DNA of 16,653 bases from UBA6921 sp964532385. GTDB taxonomy: Bacteria; Pseudomonadota; Gammaproteobacteria; SG8-11. Of the stretch, positions 1 to 7,229 are shown in pieces; position 1 is the stretch's first letter, and every line of letters starts with the position of its first letter. Location of the stretch: positions 1 to 16,653 of the forward strand of contig CAZHHW010000076.1 of assembly GCA_964532385.1 (NCBI GenBank). The letters run 5' to 3'. Made by a program: the position numbers and the translations under genes. The notes below the pieces were generated by a model. The model had not been told where the DNA came from. It was given only the letters and a program-made list of their open reading frames with translations, and did no database searches.

Positions 1-384
1 GAAAACGCCGAACGCAGCGAGGATACGCGTACGCAAACCCCGCCACGTCTGGACACCCGCGGCGCTACCATCATGGTTCGCCGCTACACTGCGAACGACA
101 GCATTTTCATAAACGATGACTATTTGATTAAAGGCGTCGCAGGCGCCATATTCTGGAAACTCCTGTGCGATTACGTGCAGCATGGACGCACCGACTTCAG
201 TAATCGCGAATTGCGCCTGGATCGGACCCTACGTTTGCCGGATATTTGCGACAACCTTGAGGCGCGTTTGATCTTGTTGCAACGGCGCGTGTCCGAGCAT
301 TGTAGCTTCCTGGGTCTGGAAAAAACCGGGCGCGGACGCTTTCACTTGCGTGTCGATCACCCGGTACAGCTTAATGAAGTGTAA
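1..384 (+). CDS. C-terminal part of a conserved protein of unknown function (5' end outside window)
   Basis: The reading frame is open from base 1 to the TAA at 382-384, so the upstream part is missing. The Met at 73 is internal to an open frame with no good ribosome site before it, so it is probably not the true start. The visible 127 residues have a hydrophobic helix (KGVAGAIFWKLLCDYV), a charged segment (FSNRELRLDRTLRLPD) and a Leu/Arg-rich helix (NLEARLILLQRRV), then a short GRGRFHL strand. This order resembles a winged-helix fold with a C-terminal wing, so a DNA-binding or signalling C-terminal domain is possible. I do not recognise the family well enough to name it. The next gene is convergent (stop at 462), and an inverted repeat lies between the two. 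Confidence 0.6.
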   Translation, partial: ENAERSEDTRTQTPPRLDTRGATIMVRRYTANDSIFINDDYLIKGVAGAIFWKLLCDYVQHGRTDFSNRELRLDRTLRLPDICDNLEARLILLQRRVSEHCSFLGLEKTGRGRFHLRVDHPVQLNEV

Positions 385-401
385 GTTGTCGACAAATTAA
401 A

Positions 402-444
402 TTGCACCGGCCAGGCATGCCCAATATTCGCTGGCCGGATGCAA
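402..444. terminator. Inverted repeat between convergent genes, possible bidirectional terminator
   Basis: CCGGCCAG at 407-414 is exactly complementary to CTGGCCGG at 431-438. The stem extends with TTGCA (402-406) against TGCAA (440-444) across a one-base bulge at 439. The loop is 16 nt. It lies between the stop at 384 and the cytochrome stop at 462 on the other strand, where a bidirectional terminator would be expected. No clear run of T follows on either strand, so intrinsic termination is inferred only from position and stem strength. Confidence 0.4.
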
Positions 445-461
445 TGGGGCGGACACTCCAA

Positions 462-965
462 CTAACGCGCCGCCTGCGCGGGCAGGTTCTTCGGGAAAAA
501 TTCAATATAGGGCGTCGTTACCGTTTGCGCCGGAGGGACATAATCCGGTGCGGGATTTCCCTTCGCACCAAGCGACTTCACATAACGATACAGCGCGCGC
601 AAATCATCGTCCTGCATCTCGCGCAAGTTAAACCACGGCATCGGTGGACGGCGTTCAACACGTGCGTGGGCGAGCCATTGCGTTTCCGACATTGACTGCA
701 TCACCAAACGTAAATTCTTTGGATACGTCGTTCCCCACGGACCATTAAATCCCACCGCGCTGCCCATGAGGCGTTCGCTCTCGGGGATGTTGCCCGCGCT
801 TTGGGCATAGCCATCGGTGTGGCAGTCATTGCAACCGCCGACCATGGTTAAATAACGGCCGCGTTCTATGGATTTTTTGTTCGGCGTGTCATCGGCCGCG
901 GCGCTGCTGCCAAGCAAAACCGCGCTTGGGATCATCAATGCCAATGCCGTAAAGTAATTTTTCAT
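462..965 (-). CDS. Exported monohaem cytochrome c
   Basis: This is a 167-residue protein with a clear Sec signal peptide: a Lys near the N-terminus, a hydrophobic stretch at about residues 6-20, and a likely cut after the Ala run near 22-24. One haem c attachment motif, CNDCH, is visible (C45, C48, H49). The segment RRPPMPWFNLREM near 105-117 offers M109 as a likely axial ligand, as in small class I and alcohol-dehydrogenase-type cytochromes. It is therefore probably a periplasmic electron carrier, but its redox partner is not in the window. The start is supported by GAGGAG just upstream. That SD lies inside an 8-bp inverted repeat (972-979 with 1000-1007) that could fold in the mRNA and mask it. 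The gene is divergent from the GST gene and appears to be transcribed alone. Confidence 0.9.
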   Translation of the reverse strand: MKNYFTALALMIPSAVLLGSSAAADDTPNKKSIERGRYLTMVGGCNDCHTDGYAQSAGNIPESERLMGSAVGFNGPWGTTYPKNLRLVMQSMSETQWLAHARVERRPPMPWFNLREMQDDDLRALYRYVKSLGAKGNPAPDYVPPAQTVTTPYIEFFPKNLPAQAAR

Positions 966-971
966 ATTGGA

Positions 972-1007
972 CTCCTCGTTGAGTGATTGAGAACAGCTGA
1001 CGAGGAG
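972..1007 (-). promoter_or_regulatory. Inverted repeat that could sequester the cytochrome ribosome-binding site
   Basis: CTCCTCGT at 972-979 and ACGAGGAG at 1000-1007 are perfect inverted repeats separated by 20 nt. In the minus-strand transcript the copy nearer the gene, ACGAGGAG, is the SD of the cytochrome. The upstream copy is its exact complement, so an 8-bp GC-rich stem would hide the SD. On the plus strand the second copy is itself an SD-like GAGGAG, 7 nt before an ATG at 1015 that opens an eight-codon ORF ending at TAA 1039-1041. The pairing is seen in the sequence. Regulation is inferred. Confidence 0.35.
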
Positions 1008-1106
1008 AACAATAATGAACCTCCATACCGCGCGTTCGTAAATGATGCCTAACGAAATGCTAAAAATTTACTAACCCAGCGATGCCCTGCTAAACAGGAA
1101 ACTCTC

Positions 1107-1760
1107 ATGGAAAAACTAACCTTGGTTATTGCCAACAAAAATTATTCGTCGTGGTCGTTACGCCCCTGGCTATTACTGAAACAGTTCGGGATCGCGTTTG
1201 ATGAACTACGCATTCCATTGGATCAGGCCGCCACAGCACAACGCCTGCGTGAAAATTCTCCCAGCGGACGGGTGCCTGTGTTGCGCGACGGCAATCTGGT
1301 GGTGTGGGACACGCTTGCGATTTGCGAATACCTCGCGGAAAAATTTCCTCAGCTACCCCTCTGGCCCGCGCCGATCGACGCGCGCGCCACCGCACGTTCC
1401 ATCAGCGCGGAAATGCATTCCGGCTTCGCCAAGCTGCGCGAAAACATGACCATGAATTGCCGCAAACATTTACCGGGCCAAGGCCGCGCGCCCGGTGTGC
1501 AGGACGACATCGACCGGATCACCGCAATCTGGCGCGATTGCCGCAAACGCTACGGCGCGGGTGGTGACATGTTGTTCGGCAACTTCAGCATCGCCGACGC
1601 GATGTACGCACCGGTGACTTTCCGTTTCGTGACCTACGCTGTCGAAACCGACCCTGTCTGCGCCGCATATGTCAAAGCCGTGCAGGCGTTGCCACCGATG
1701 CAGGAGTGGCTGGCGGCGGCACGCGCGGAGCAGGAAGTGATTGCTCAGTATGAGCGTTAA
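1107..1760 (+). CDS. Glutathione S-transferase family protein
   Basis: This 217-residue cytosolic protein has the usual bacterial GST length. The thioredoxin-fold N-terminal domain covers about residues 1-80. It carries the motif NYSSWSLRPW (12-21), where a Ser (14 or 15) is the expected glutathione-activating residue in this subgroup. It also has SGRVPVL with the conserved cis-proline, and DTLAICEYL in place of the usual acidic-Ser glutathione-binding pair. The remainder is the helical C-terminal domain. Family members conjugate or reduce electrophiles with glutathione; the substrate cannot be read here. The start is supported by AGGAAA about 5 nt upstream. The gene is convergent with LysR, with 7 nt between the stop codons. 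An imperfect hairpin at 1776-1799 lies inside the end of LysR. Confidence 0.92.
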   Translation: MEKLTLVIANKNYSSWSLRPWLLLKQFGIAFDELRIPLDQAATAQRLRENSPSGRVPVLRDGNLVVWDTLAICEYLAEKFPQLPLWPAPIDARATARSISAEMHSGFAKLRENMTMNCRKHLPGQGRAPGVQDDIDRITAIWRDCRKRYGAGGDMLFGNFSIADAMYAPVTFRFVTYAVETDPVCAAYVKAVQALPPMQEWLAAARAEQEVIAQYER

Positions 1761-1767
1761 TCCGGCT

Positions 1768-2676
1768 TTATATCTTTGCGGCTTTGGGCAAGGCCGCAAC
1801 GGCGGATTTGAGATAGCGGGCGAAGGTTTTGACATACGCCGGAGCCGATGCGCGATGATCCCACACTGCTTCGTAGGTGATCATCACCGGGCGGCGATTA
1901 GAGATGACGGCCGGGTACGCGCGTGCGTTTCCGGCAATTCTTGATTCCGGCAGGATGGCCGCGCCGATCCCCAGTTGCGACCACTCCTGCAAGACGTGAT
2001 AACTCAATGCCTGACCCGAATATTCGCGCAGTTTGAGCTTGTTGCGGCGGAATAAGTCGCGGGTGGCGGGCGCAAGCCCGCAGGTGCCCACGGTCAGGAT
2101 CAGGGTTTCATGCGCGATATCGGCCGCAGGCGCGCTGACGGCCCCGCCGTAGGTTTCCAGACCGCCGCGCGGCAGATAACGTAAAATGTCTTGATAGAGC
2201 ACGCAACGGCCGCGCGCTGCGGTATCGCGCAGGCGGATACCGCAGATCACGTCGGCCTTCTCGCCGTCCAGCCGTGCTTCCAAATCCTCCACGCTGCATT
2301 CTTTATAAATAATTTCCAAATCGCGTTGGCTCTGCTTGAACGGTTCGAACAATGCCATCAGCCGTTTGCTGTCAATGATGGGCGAGAAAGCCACGCGCAA
2401 CAGCTTGCGTTGCGGATGCAAAAATGTTGCCGCTTGCCGCTCCAGATCACCGACCGAATTCAGCACCCCTTCGAGCGCACCAAGAATATGCTGGCCAAAG
2501 GCGCTCAGCTCGACACGCCGCGTCGTACGTTTGAACAGCTTGGCGCCCAATTCCATTTCCAGATCGGAAACGGCATTCGACACCGTGGGTTGCGACACGC
2601 CGCAAACACGCGCCGCGGCGCTGAACGAGCCCGTCTGCGCAACCACTTTCACATAATTAAGCTGCACCAGGTTCAT
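1768..2676 (-). CDS. LysR-family transcriptional regulator
   Basis: With the Met codon at 2674-2676 as start this is 302 residues, the normal LysR length. The open frame runs 32 codons further upstream, but that extension has no LysR similarity and crosses the intergenic palindrome. The winged helix-turn-helix covers about 1-60, with helix-turn-helix SFSAAARVCGVSQPTVSNAV (17-36). The effector domain follows. A cysteine at C199 (TVGTCGL) sits near where OxyR has its peroxide-sensing Cys, but no matching second Cys is present around 208. The gene is divergent from DUF4142, and the palindrome at 2699-2715 lies 23 bp upstream of its start. I infer that it controls itself and the DUF4142 gene. The inducer is unknown; an oxidative signal is only a guess. 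Confidence 0.88.
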   Translation of the reverse strand: MNLVQLNYVKVVAQTGSFSAAARVCGVSQPTVSNAVSDLEMELGAKLFKRTTRRVELSAFGQHILGALEGVLNSVGDLERQAATFLHPQRKLLRVAFSPIIDSKRLMALFEPFKQSQRDLEIIYKECSVEDLEARLDGEKADVICGIRLRDTAARGRCVLYQDILRYLPRGGLETYGGAVSAPAADIAHETLILTVGTCGLAPATRDLFRRNKLKLREYSGQALSYHVLQEWSQLGIGAAILPESRIAGNARAYPAVISNRRPVMITYEAVWDHRASAPAYVKTFARYLKSAVAALPKAAKI

Positions 2677-2698
2677 GAAAATTTTATCCGGGCCTATT

Positions 2699-2715
2699 AA
2701 TAGCCAATGGCTATT
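2699..2715. promoter_or_regulatory. Candidate LysR operator (palindrome of ATAG-N7-CTAT form)
   Basis: AATAGCCA-A-TGGCTATT is a perfect 8-bp inverted repeat with a single central base. It contains ATAG (2700-2703), seven bases, then CTAT (2711-2714), the half-site geometry described for OxyR and fitting the general LysR T-N11-A rule. A second palindrome, CTATTAATAG (2694-2703), overlaps its left arm. It lies between a LysR gene and its divergent neighbour, where LysR operators usually are. The full four-element OxyR pattern is not present. Confidence 0.6.
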
Positions 2716-2722
2716 TCTGTAT

Positions 2723-2750
2723 TTGATTCCATGCCATTCACGAATATATC
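2723..2750 (+). promoter_or_regulatory. Candidate sigma-70 promoter of the DUF4142 gene
   Basis: TTGATT at 2723-2728 and TATATC at 2745-2750 are separated by 16 bp. Each matches four of six consensus bases. Transcription would start near 2757, leaving a leader of about 55 nt. The palindrome centre at 2707 would then be near -50, a typical activator position for LysR proteins. The assignment is by eye only. Confidence 0.35.
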
Positions 2751-2811
2751 CGCCACGGCATAGCATACACATGCAACGCCGTTCACCCCATGGTTTTCAG
2801 GAGATAGAAAA

Positions 2812-3348
2812 ATGAAATTCCTAATCAAGACATTATCCGCCGGCGTAATCGCGGCGGCCGGCATGATGAATGCGGAAGGCCACGCGGGCGCGAAGCTCGA
2901 CGATGCGACGATTTTCGCGATTTTCGACCAAGCCAATACCGCCGATGTTTGGGTGGGCCGGATCGCCGTCAAGAAAGGCCAGTCGGAAGACGTGCAGATG
3001 CTGGGAAAGATGGTGGCTGCCGATCATGTCGCGGTCCAGCAAATGGCACGCGATCTTGCCACCCAACTCGGTATTATTCCGACCCCGCCCGATAAAGACA
3101 CCAGCGCCGCCGATTTGGCCAAAACCGTTGCCCTGCTCGAGTCAAAATCCGGCGCTGATTTCGACCGCGCGTACTTGCAGCACGAAGTCGTTTTTCATCA
3201 AGCGGTGGTCGATGCAGTCAAGAAGACCTTGCTGCCTGCGATTCAAAACGAACAATTACGGGCACTGGTCAATAAGGTGCTGCCTGGATTTGAACAACAC
3301 CTGGCTGAAACCCGCGCGGCGGCGAAAAAAATAGGCATCGAAAAGTAG
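2812..3348 (+). CDS. Exported DUF4142 (ferritin-like helical) protein
   Basis: This 178-residue protein has a signal peptide (Lys near the start, hydrophobic stretch to about residue 17, Ala-rich cleavage region around 20-26). The mature part is almost entirely helical with the pattern expected of DUF4142: DQANTADVWVGRIAVKKGQS, a Met/Ala-rich helix with DHVAVQQM, and paired helices near the C-terminus. Members are periplasmic or outer-envelope proteins related to four-helix ferritin-like folds, with no agreed biochemical role. The start follows AGGAGA at a good distance. Its position divergent from a LysR gene suggests inducible expression. A strong stem-loop 28 nt past the stop probably ends its transcript. 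Confidence 0.85.
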   Translation: MKFLIKTLSAGVIAAAGMMNAEGHAGAKLDDATIFAIFDQANTADVWVGRIAVKKGQSEDVQMLGKMVAADHVAVQQMARDLATQLGIIPTPPDKDTSAADLAKTVALLESKSGADFDRAYLQHEVVFHQAVVDAVKKTLLPAIQNEQLRALVNKVLPGFEQHLAETRAAAKKIGIEK

Positions 3349-3376
3349 CGAATGAAGGGGGGCTGTAGTTGTAGTT

Positions 3377-3412
3377 AAACGGTCATTTGGAAAATATCCC
3401 AAATGACCGTTT
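3377..3412. terminator. Stem-loop shared by convergent DUF4142 and kinase genes
   Basis: A perfect 14-bp stem pairs 3377-3390 with 3399-3412 around an 8-nt loop. On the plus strand the stem ends in TTT and is followed by CTTAT, a modest U tract. It lies 28 nt after the DUF4142 stop and one base beyond the TAA of the minus-strand kinase gene, so it can serve both convergent transcripts. The minus-strand side has only a short T run at the stem end. Confidence 0.7.
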
Positions 3413-3413
3413 C

Positions 3414-6400
3414 TTATGCAACCCTGACCGCACACACCGCCGGCAAGAGGATGCGCGATTCGAACGACCGGTAGCCGGTGTCAGTGGCTGATTTTTGTGT
3501 AAAGCGGATTTCGATTTTGCCGCCGATTTTCTCGACGAATTTCCGGATTGCATCCATGCCTACGCCGCGGCCTGAAATGTCGCTGACGTTTTCCGCGGTG
3601 GATAACCCGGACTGGAACATCAGCTCGGCCAGCTCCTGGTCATTAAGCTCTTCGTTGGCATATACCAAACCTTGCGCGGTGGCTTTCTCCTTAAGCTTAT
3701 GCAGCGCCAACCCGCGACCATCATCGAACAGGGTCAGTGACACGCCTCCGTCTTCCTCACGAATATCCAAAGTGATGGTGCCCTGCTCCGGCTTGCCGTG
3801 TGCGATGCGCTCTGCGGCGGTTTCGATGCCGTGATCCATGGCGTTGCGGAACCCGTGCGTGAAGACGTTCTTCATCACTTGCGCAACTTCCACGGCCAGC
3901 CGTATGCCATGGTCGTTGATGACGACATTCGGCACGGCTTTGCCGAGCTTTTGCGCCATCTCCGGCATCGAACGCAGAATGGCATCCAGCAGCACCGGAA
4001 TGGACTCGGTGCCGATGGCACCGGAGATCGACTTCACCGTTCGGACGGCGCTGCGCAACGCGTTGACATCGTGCTCGTTCACATTGTTCAGGACAAGCCG
4101 CAACTTGTCGATCAACATCAAGTCGACGTACACGCCATCGGTCGACGCATGCGAGAGCTTCTCCTTGAAGACTTTGTCGTAATCCTCGATCCGCTGACGG
4201 GTCCGCGCCAACTCATCCAGCAGTTTGCCTTTGTCGAAAAAGGCATCTTTATTTTTTCGCAAAATGTCGTAGGCGGTTTCAGCTTCGTGCGCGACATCGG
4301 TAATCCCCATGAAACCATAGGTACGCGCGTTACCTTTGATGGTATGCATGTTACGGAACAGGGTCGCGACAATTTCGTCCGACGCACTCGAGGCGGCCTT
4401 GATGAGCTTCTCGTTTTCGTCCATAAAGCGCGTCGCATCCTTGATGAAGCTGACGAATTTGTCCGGCCCGGCCGCTAAAATCTGGCCGATAACCTGGAGT
4501 TCCGATTTCTGCTTTTCAGCCTCGGCCTGCAAACTGCGCAACTCGGTCACATCGCGCACCGTAACCATCAGTTTTTCGATGATGCCGGTTTCGCCCGTGA
4601 TGGGATCCCAATCGAGCTCCAGGATCTTGACTTGCCCATCGGCCATGGTTTTGTTGAATTCGTGGACCAAACAATGCTTGTTGAAATCGAACATCATGGC
4701 ATCTTCGCCCAGGATCGCATCGAGCGCCGCGGAAATCTGCGATATGCCGTTGGAACCCAGATTGGTATTCTGGAACAGCAAATCCATAACATCCGCATGC
4801 GCGACGTTCTTGTCCTGCACAATGCTCTCGAGATACGCCGAATATTCGGGATGGATGGCGCGGCCTGGCAGAATGGTGAAAATACCCTGGTGCATGTTCT
4901 GCAACATGTTGTTGATGTCGTTGGTCTTCTGGCGCAACTCGGCGGTGCGGTTCTCGACTTTTTGTTCCAGCGTCCGGTTTTGCTCCTCGATCACATTCAG
5001 CATGTGGATGTTCTTGAAGCTGACCACCGCGGTACGCGCAATCGTCTCGGCGAACTCGCGGTCCGAGTCGACGAATTTCACATCGCCCACGACACCGCAA
5101 AAATTCATTACACCGAAAATTTCGTTATTGTCGATCATGGGCACGCAAATAATCGCGCGCGCCGAGGTGTCGTCGCCCGGCTGCGCCGCGAACTGCTGAT
5201 CCTTGGTGGTATCCGGGATATAAATGATGCGCTTCTCCTGCGCGGTACCGCCGGCGATCCCTTCGCCGATCTTGAACGTACGCGCGCTATGAATCACGCT
5301 CTCGTCGCGCGCCGGTGAAAATGCTTTCACCTCGAGCAAGGCTTTTTCCTTGTTGTACAGATATACCGACCCCCACTCCACATCGCAATGCTGACGCATG
5401 ATTTTCAGCGCGTGCTCCAGAACTTTCATCGGATCATGCATGCTTGCCATGGTTTGGCCGGTGACGTTGAGCACGCGCAGATCGTCGATTTTCTTTCTGA
5501 TCGCGTCGCGCATGTCGGCAAAGCTTTGTGCAAGGCTGCCCAACTCGTCCTTGCGTTGCGTGTCGATGGCTTGATCCAGGTGGCCATGCGCCAGTTGCGT
5601 CGCACTGGTTTTCAACGCATCGATGGGAGTGATGATGGTGCGGGTCAGAAACAGACCGACCATGATGGCGCACACCATCCCCAGCATAATGAGCCCCGCG
5701 ACGATGTACTGCGTACGGCTGACTTGCGCCGTCAGCTCGCTACTGCTTTCAACGCTGAAGTCGTGCTGGGTCTTGACTAAAGTGGTCAGGTGATCCTGAA
5801 TTTGCAACACCAGCGGCGAGATCTCCTTGCGAATTACATAGGCGTCCTGGCGCCAATCTTCCGCACCGTGGATTTTCATCACTTGCTCGGCGGCCGGTCC
5901 CCACTCTTTGAATGCCGCGTTGAAATTTTCCATCGAGGCTTCCTGCTCGAATCCCAGCAGGCTTTTACTGGGGCCATTGAGTTTGCCGGCATCGCGTGCG
6001 GCCAATTCCATGTAACTGCGAAAATTTTCTTTGTTGGAGTCGGCTCTGAAAGCAAGGAAAATACGCAGCTCGTTCAGTGCGCTTGCAATATTGGTGCGCA
6101 GCGAAAATATATCCAGCAGAAACTGGCGGCGGGTTTCATTGGCACTCTCGCCGCTTTCCGCCAGCAGTATTTCTTGCAAACTCTGCAACATGACTTGGGC
6201 GCGCGGATTGACTTCACGTCCGGCAAAACCTAGCGCCGGAGTATTCTTCGCATCGTCGCTGGCAAATATCAGCATTTGCTCTTTATAGCTTTGCAGTTTG
6301 ACAATGCCTTGCTGGACCTCATCGACCATCTTGAGCGTCGCCGGATCGGCTTGAACCACCCGCATGCTGCTCAACGTCTGCACCGATTGTGTGATCTTGC

Positions 6401-6761
6401 TTAAATTGCTGACGTAATCGTTCTTGTGCACTTGCTCCTTGCTGAGCAAGTAGAACCCCAGCGATGCGGACGCACGGTCCAGTTGGTCCACCAGATTAAG
6501 CGACTGTTCCATGGCGGGCTGCACGTCGTTCACCAGCGTGGAAAGTTTTTCCTTGTTCGCTTTCAGGCTGGTAAAAGCGGTAATTCCCACCGCAATCAGC
6601 AGCACCACCAGAACTCCGAAGCTGATCCAGATTTTTTTTCGGATGGTGATTTTGTTCATCAGCGCGTTGCTGTGCAGCAGCGCCGTCATCAAGCGGTGCG
6701 ACAGGGGCGACTTCGGCTGCAGACCGCTGCCGTGGCTGGTTTCCAATGTGTTTGCATGCAT
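3414..6761 (-). CDS. Membrane CheA-like sensor histidine kinase (HAMP-GAF-PAS-like-Hpt-HATPase)
   Basis: This is a 1115-residue inner-membrane kinase. TM1 is about 44-64, followed by a mostly helical sensor region of about 285 residues on the far side of the membrane. TM2 is about 352-373 and HAMP about 374-426. A GAF-like domain (about 440-590), a coiled coil (about 586-620) and a PAS-like region (about 620-740) follow. An Hpt-type segment at about 765-870 has H806 in MHTIKGNARTYGF as phospho-acceptor. The CheA-type ATPase is about 950-1110, with N box FRNAMDHGIE (971-980), DDGRG (1013-1017) and SGRGVGMD (1063-1070). The protein ends about 45 residues later with no CheW-like domain and no receiver. 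AGGAG about 10 nt before the ATG supports the start; a Met at 35 just before TM1 lacks an SD. It is last in the operon and most likely phosphorylates the adjacent CheY. The ligand is unknown. Confidence 0.9.
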   Translation of the reverse strand: MHANTLETSHGSGLQPKSPLSHRLMTALLHSNALMNKITIRKKIWISFGVLVVLLIAVGITAFTSLKANKEKLSTLVNDVQPAMEQSLNLVDQLDRASASLGFYLLSKEQVHKNDYVSNLSKITQSVQTLSSMRVVQADPATLKMVDEVQQGIVKLQSYKEQMLIFASDDAKNTPALGFAGREVNPRAQVMLQSLQEILLAESGESANETRRQFLLDIFSLRTNIASALNELRIFLAFRADSNKENFRSYMELAARDAGKLNGPSKSLLGFEQEASMENFNAAFKEWGPAAEQVMKIHGAEDWRQDAYVIRKEISPLVLQIQDHLTTLVKTQHDFSVESSSELTAQVSRTQYIVAGLIMLGMVCAIMVGLFLTRTIITPIDALKTSATQLAHGHLDQAIDTQRKDELGSLAQSFADMRDAIRKKIDDLRVLNVTGQTMASMHDPMKVLEHALKIMRQHCDVEWGSVYLYNKEKALLEVKAFSPARDESVIHSARTFKIGEGIAGGTAQEKRIIYIPDTTKDQQFAAQPGDDTSARAIICVPMIDNNEIFGVMNFCGVVGDVKFVDSDREFAETIARTAVVSFKNIHMLNVIEEQNRTLEQKVENRTAELRQKTNDINNMLQNMHQGIFTILPGRAIHPEYSAYLESIVQDKNVAHADVMDLLFQNTNLGSNGISQISAALDAILGEDAMMFDFNKHCLVHEFNKTMADGQVKILELDWDPITGETGIIEKLMVTVRDVTELRSLQAEAEKQKSELQVIGQILAAGPDKFVSFIKDATRFMDENEKLIKAASSASDEIVATLFRNMHTIKGNARTYGFMGITDVAHEAETAYDILRKNKDAFFDKGKLLDELARTRQRIEDYDKVFKEKLSHASTDGVYVDLMLIDKLRLVLNNVNEHDVNALRSAVRTVKSISGAIGTESIPVLLDAILRSMPEMAQKLGKAVPNVVINDHGIRLAVEVAQVMKNVFTHGFRNAMDHGIETAAERIAHGKPEQGTITLDIREEDGGVSLTLFDDGRGLALHKLKEKATAQGLVYANEELNDQELAELMFQSGLSTAENVSDISGRGVGMDAIRKFVEKIGGKIEIRFTQKSATDTGYRSFESRILLPAVCAVRVA

Positions 6762-6822
6762 ACCGCTGTCACTCCTGAATTAATTCGTACACCGCGTACT
6801 TTCCACTTGCTCAAATAAACAA

Positions 6823-7188
6823 TTAACCGGAAACCATCTTCTTTACTGTTTCCAGCACGTTCGCCCCGTTGAACGGTTTAACGATCCAACCCTTGATCCC
6901 GGCCGCTTTGCCGCGTGCTTTCATATTGGCGTCGCTCTCGGTCGTAAGCATGATGATGTTCACGGTTTTGTTTCCGGCTTCGCGGATTTTTTCGACCATG
7001 GTCAATCCATCCATATTTGGCATATTGACGTCGGCAAATATGAGCTTGACGTCCGGGCTTGTCTTGACTTTTTCAAGACCGTCCTTCCCGTCCACCGCCG
7101 TGATCACCGAGAAGCCGTTGCTACTGAAAAATCCGCTGACCTGGCTGCGTACCGCCTCGGAATCATCGACTACCAGAATTTGTGCCAT
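6823..7188 (-). CDS. CheY-like single-domain response regulator
   Basis: The 121 residues form one receiver domain with no output domain. The acidic pocket is D8-D9, the phosphorylation site is D53 (FADVNMPNMDG), the switch Thr is T82 or T83 (MLTTES), and the conserved Lys is K104 (VKPF). All key residues are present, so it should accept phosphate. The SD GGAGAT precedes the start. It sits between the CheX-type genes and the kinase, so I infer that the kinase phosphorylates it and the CheX proteins dephosphorylate it. Its target (flagellar motor, pilus or other) cannot be read from the window, so the symbol cheY is not assigned. Confidence 0.93.
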   Translation of the reverse strand: MAQILVVDDSEAVRSQVSGFFSSNGFSVITAVDGKDGLEKVKTSPDVKLIFADVNMPNMDGLTMVEKIREAGNKTVNIIMLTTESDANMKARGKAAGIKGWIVKPFNGANVLETVKKMVSG

Positions 7189-7229
7189 GGGTAAATCTCC
7201 ATCAAAAAATCAGTTTACGTACCACGTCT

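Noticed and set aside
402..695. Plus-strand ORF antisense to the cytochrome
   Set aside because: The minus-strand frame has a signal peptide and CxxCH haem motif. The plus frame is Arg-rich with no recognisable pattern and begins inside the inverted repeat.
1776..1799. Hairpin TTGCGGC/GCCGCAA between GST and LysR
   Set aside because: It is inside the last LysR codons, has no T run on either side, and is likely coding-driven. Terminator status is not supported.
2677..2772. N-terminal extension of LysR by 32 codons
   Set aside because: It would place the palindrome inside coding sequence, and LysR homologues begin near MNLVQLNYVKVV.
3798..5318. Long plus-strand ORFs antisense to the kinase
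   Set aside because: They are shadows of a 1115-codon gene with clear kinase motifs, and none has an SD or family motif.
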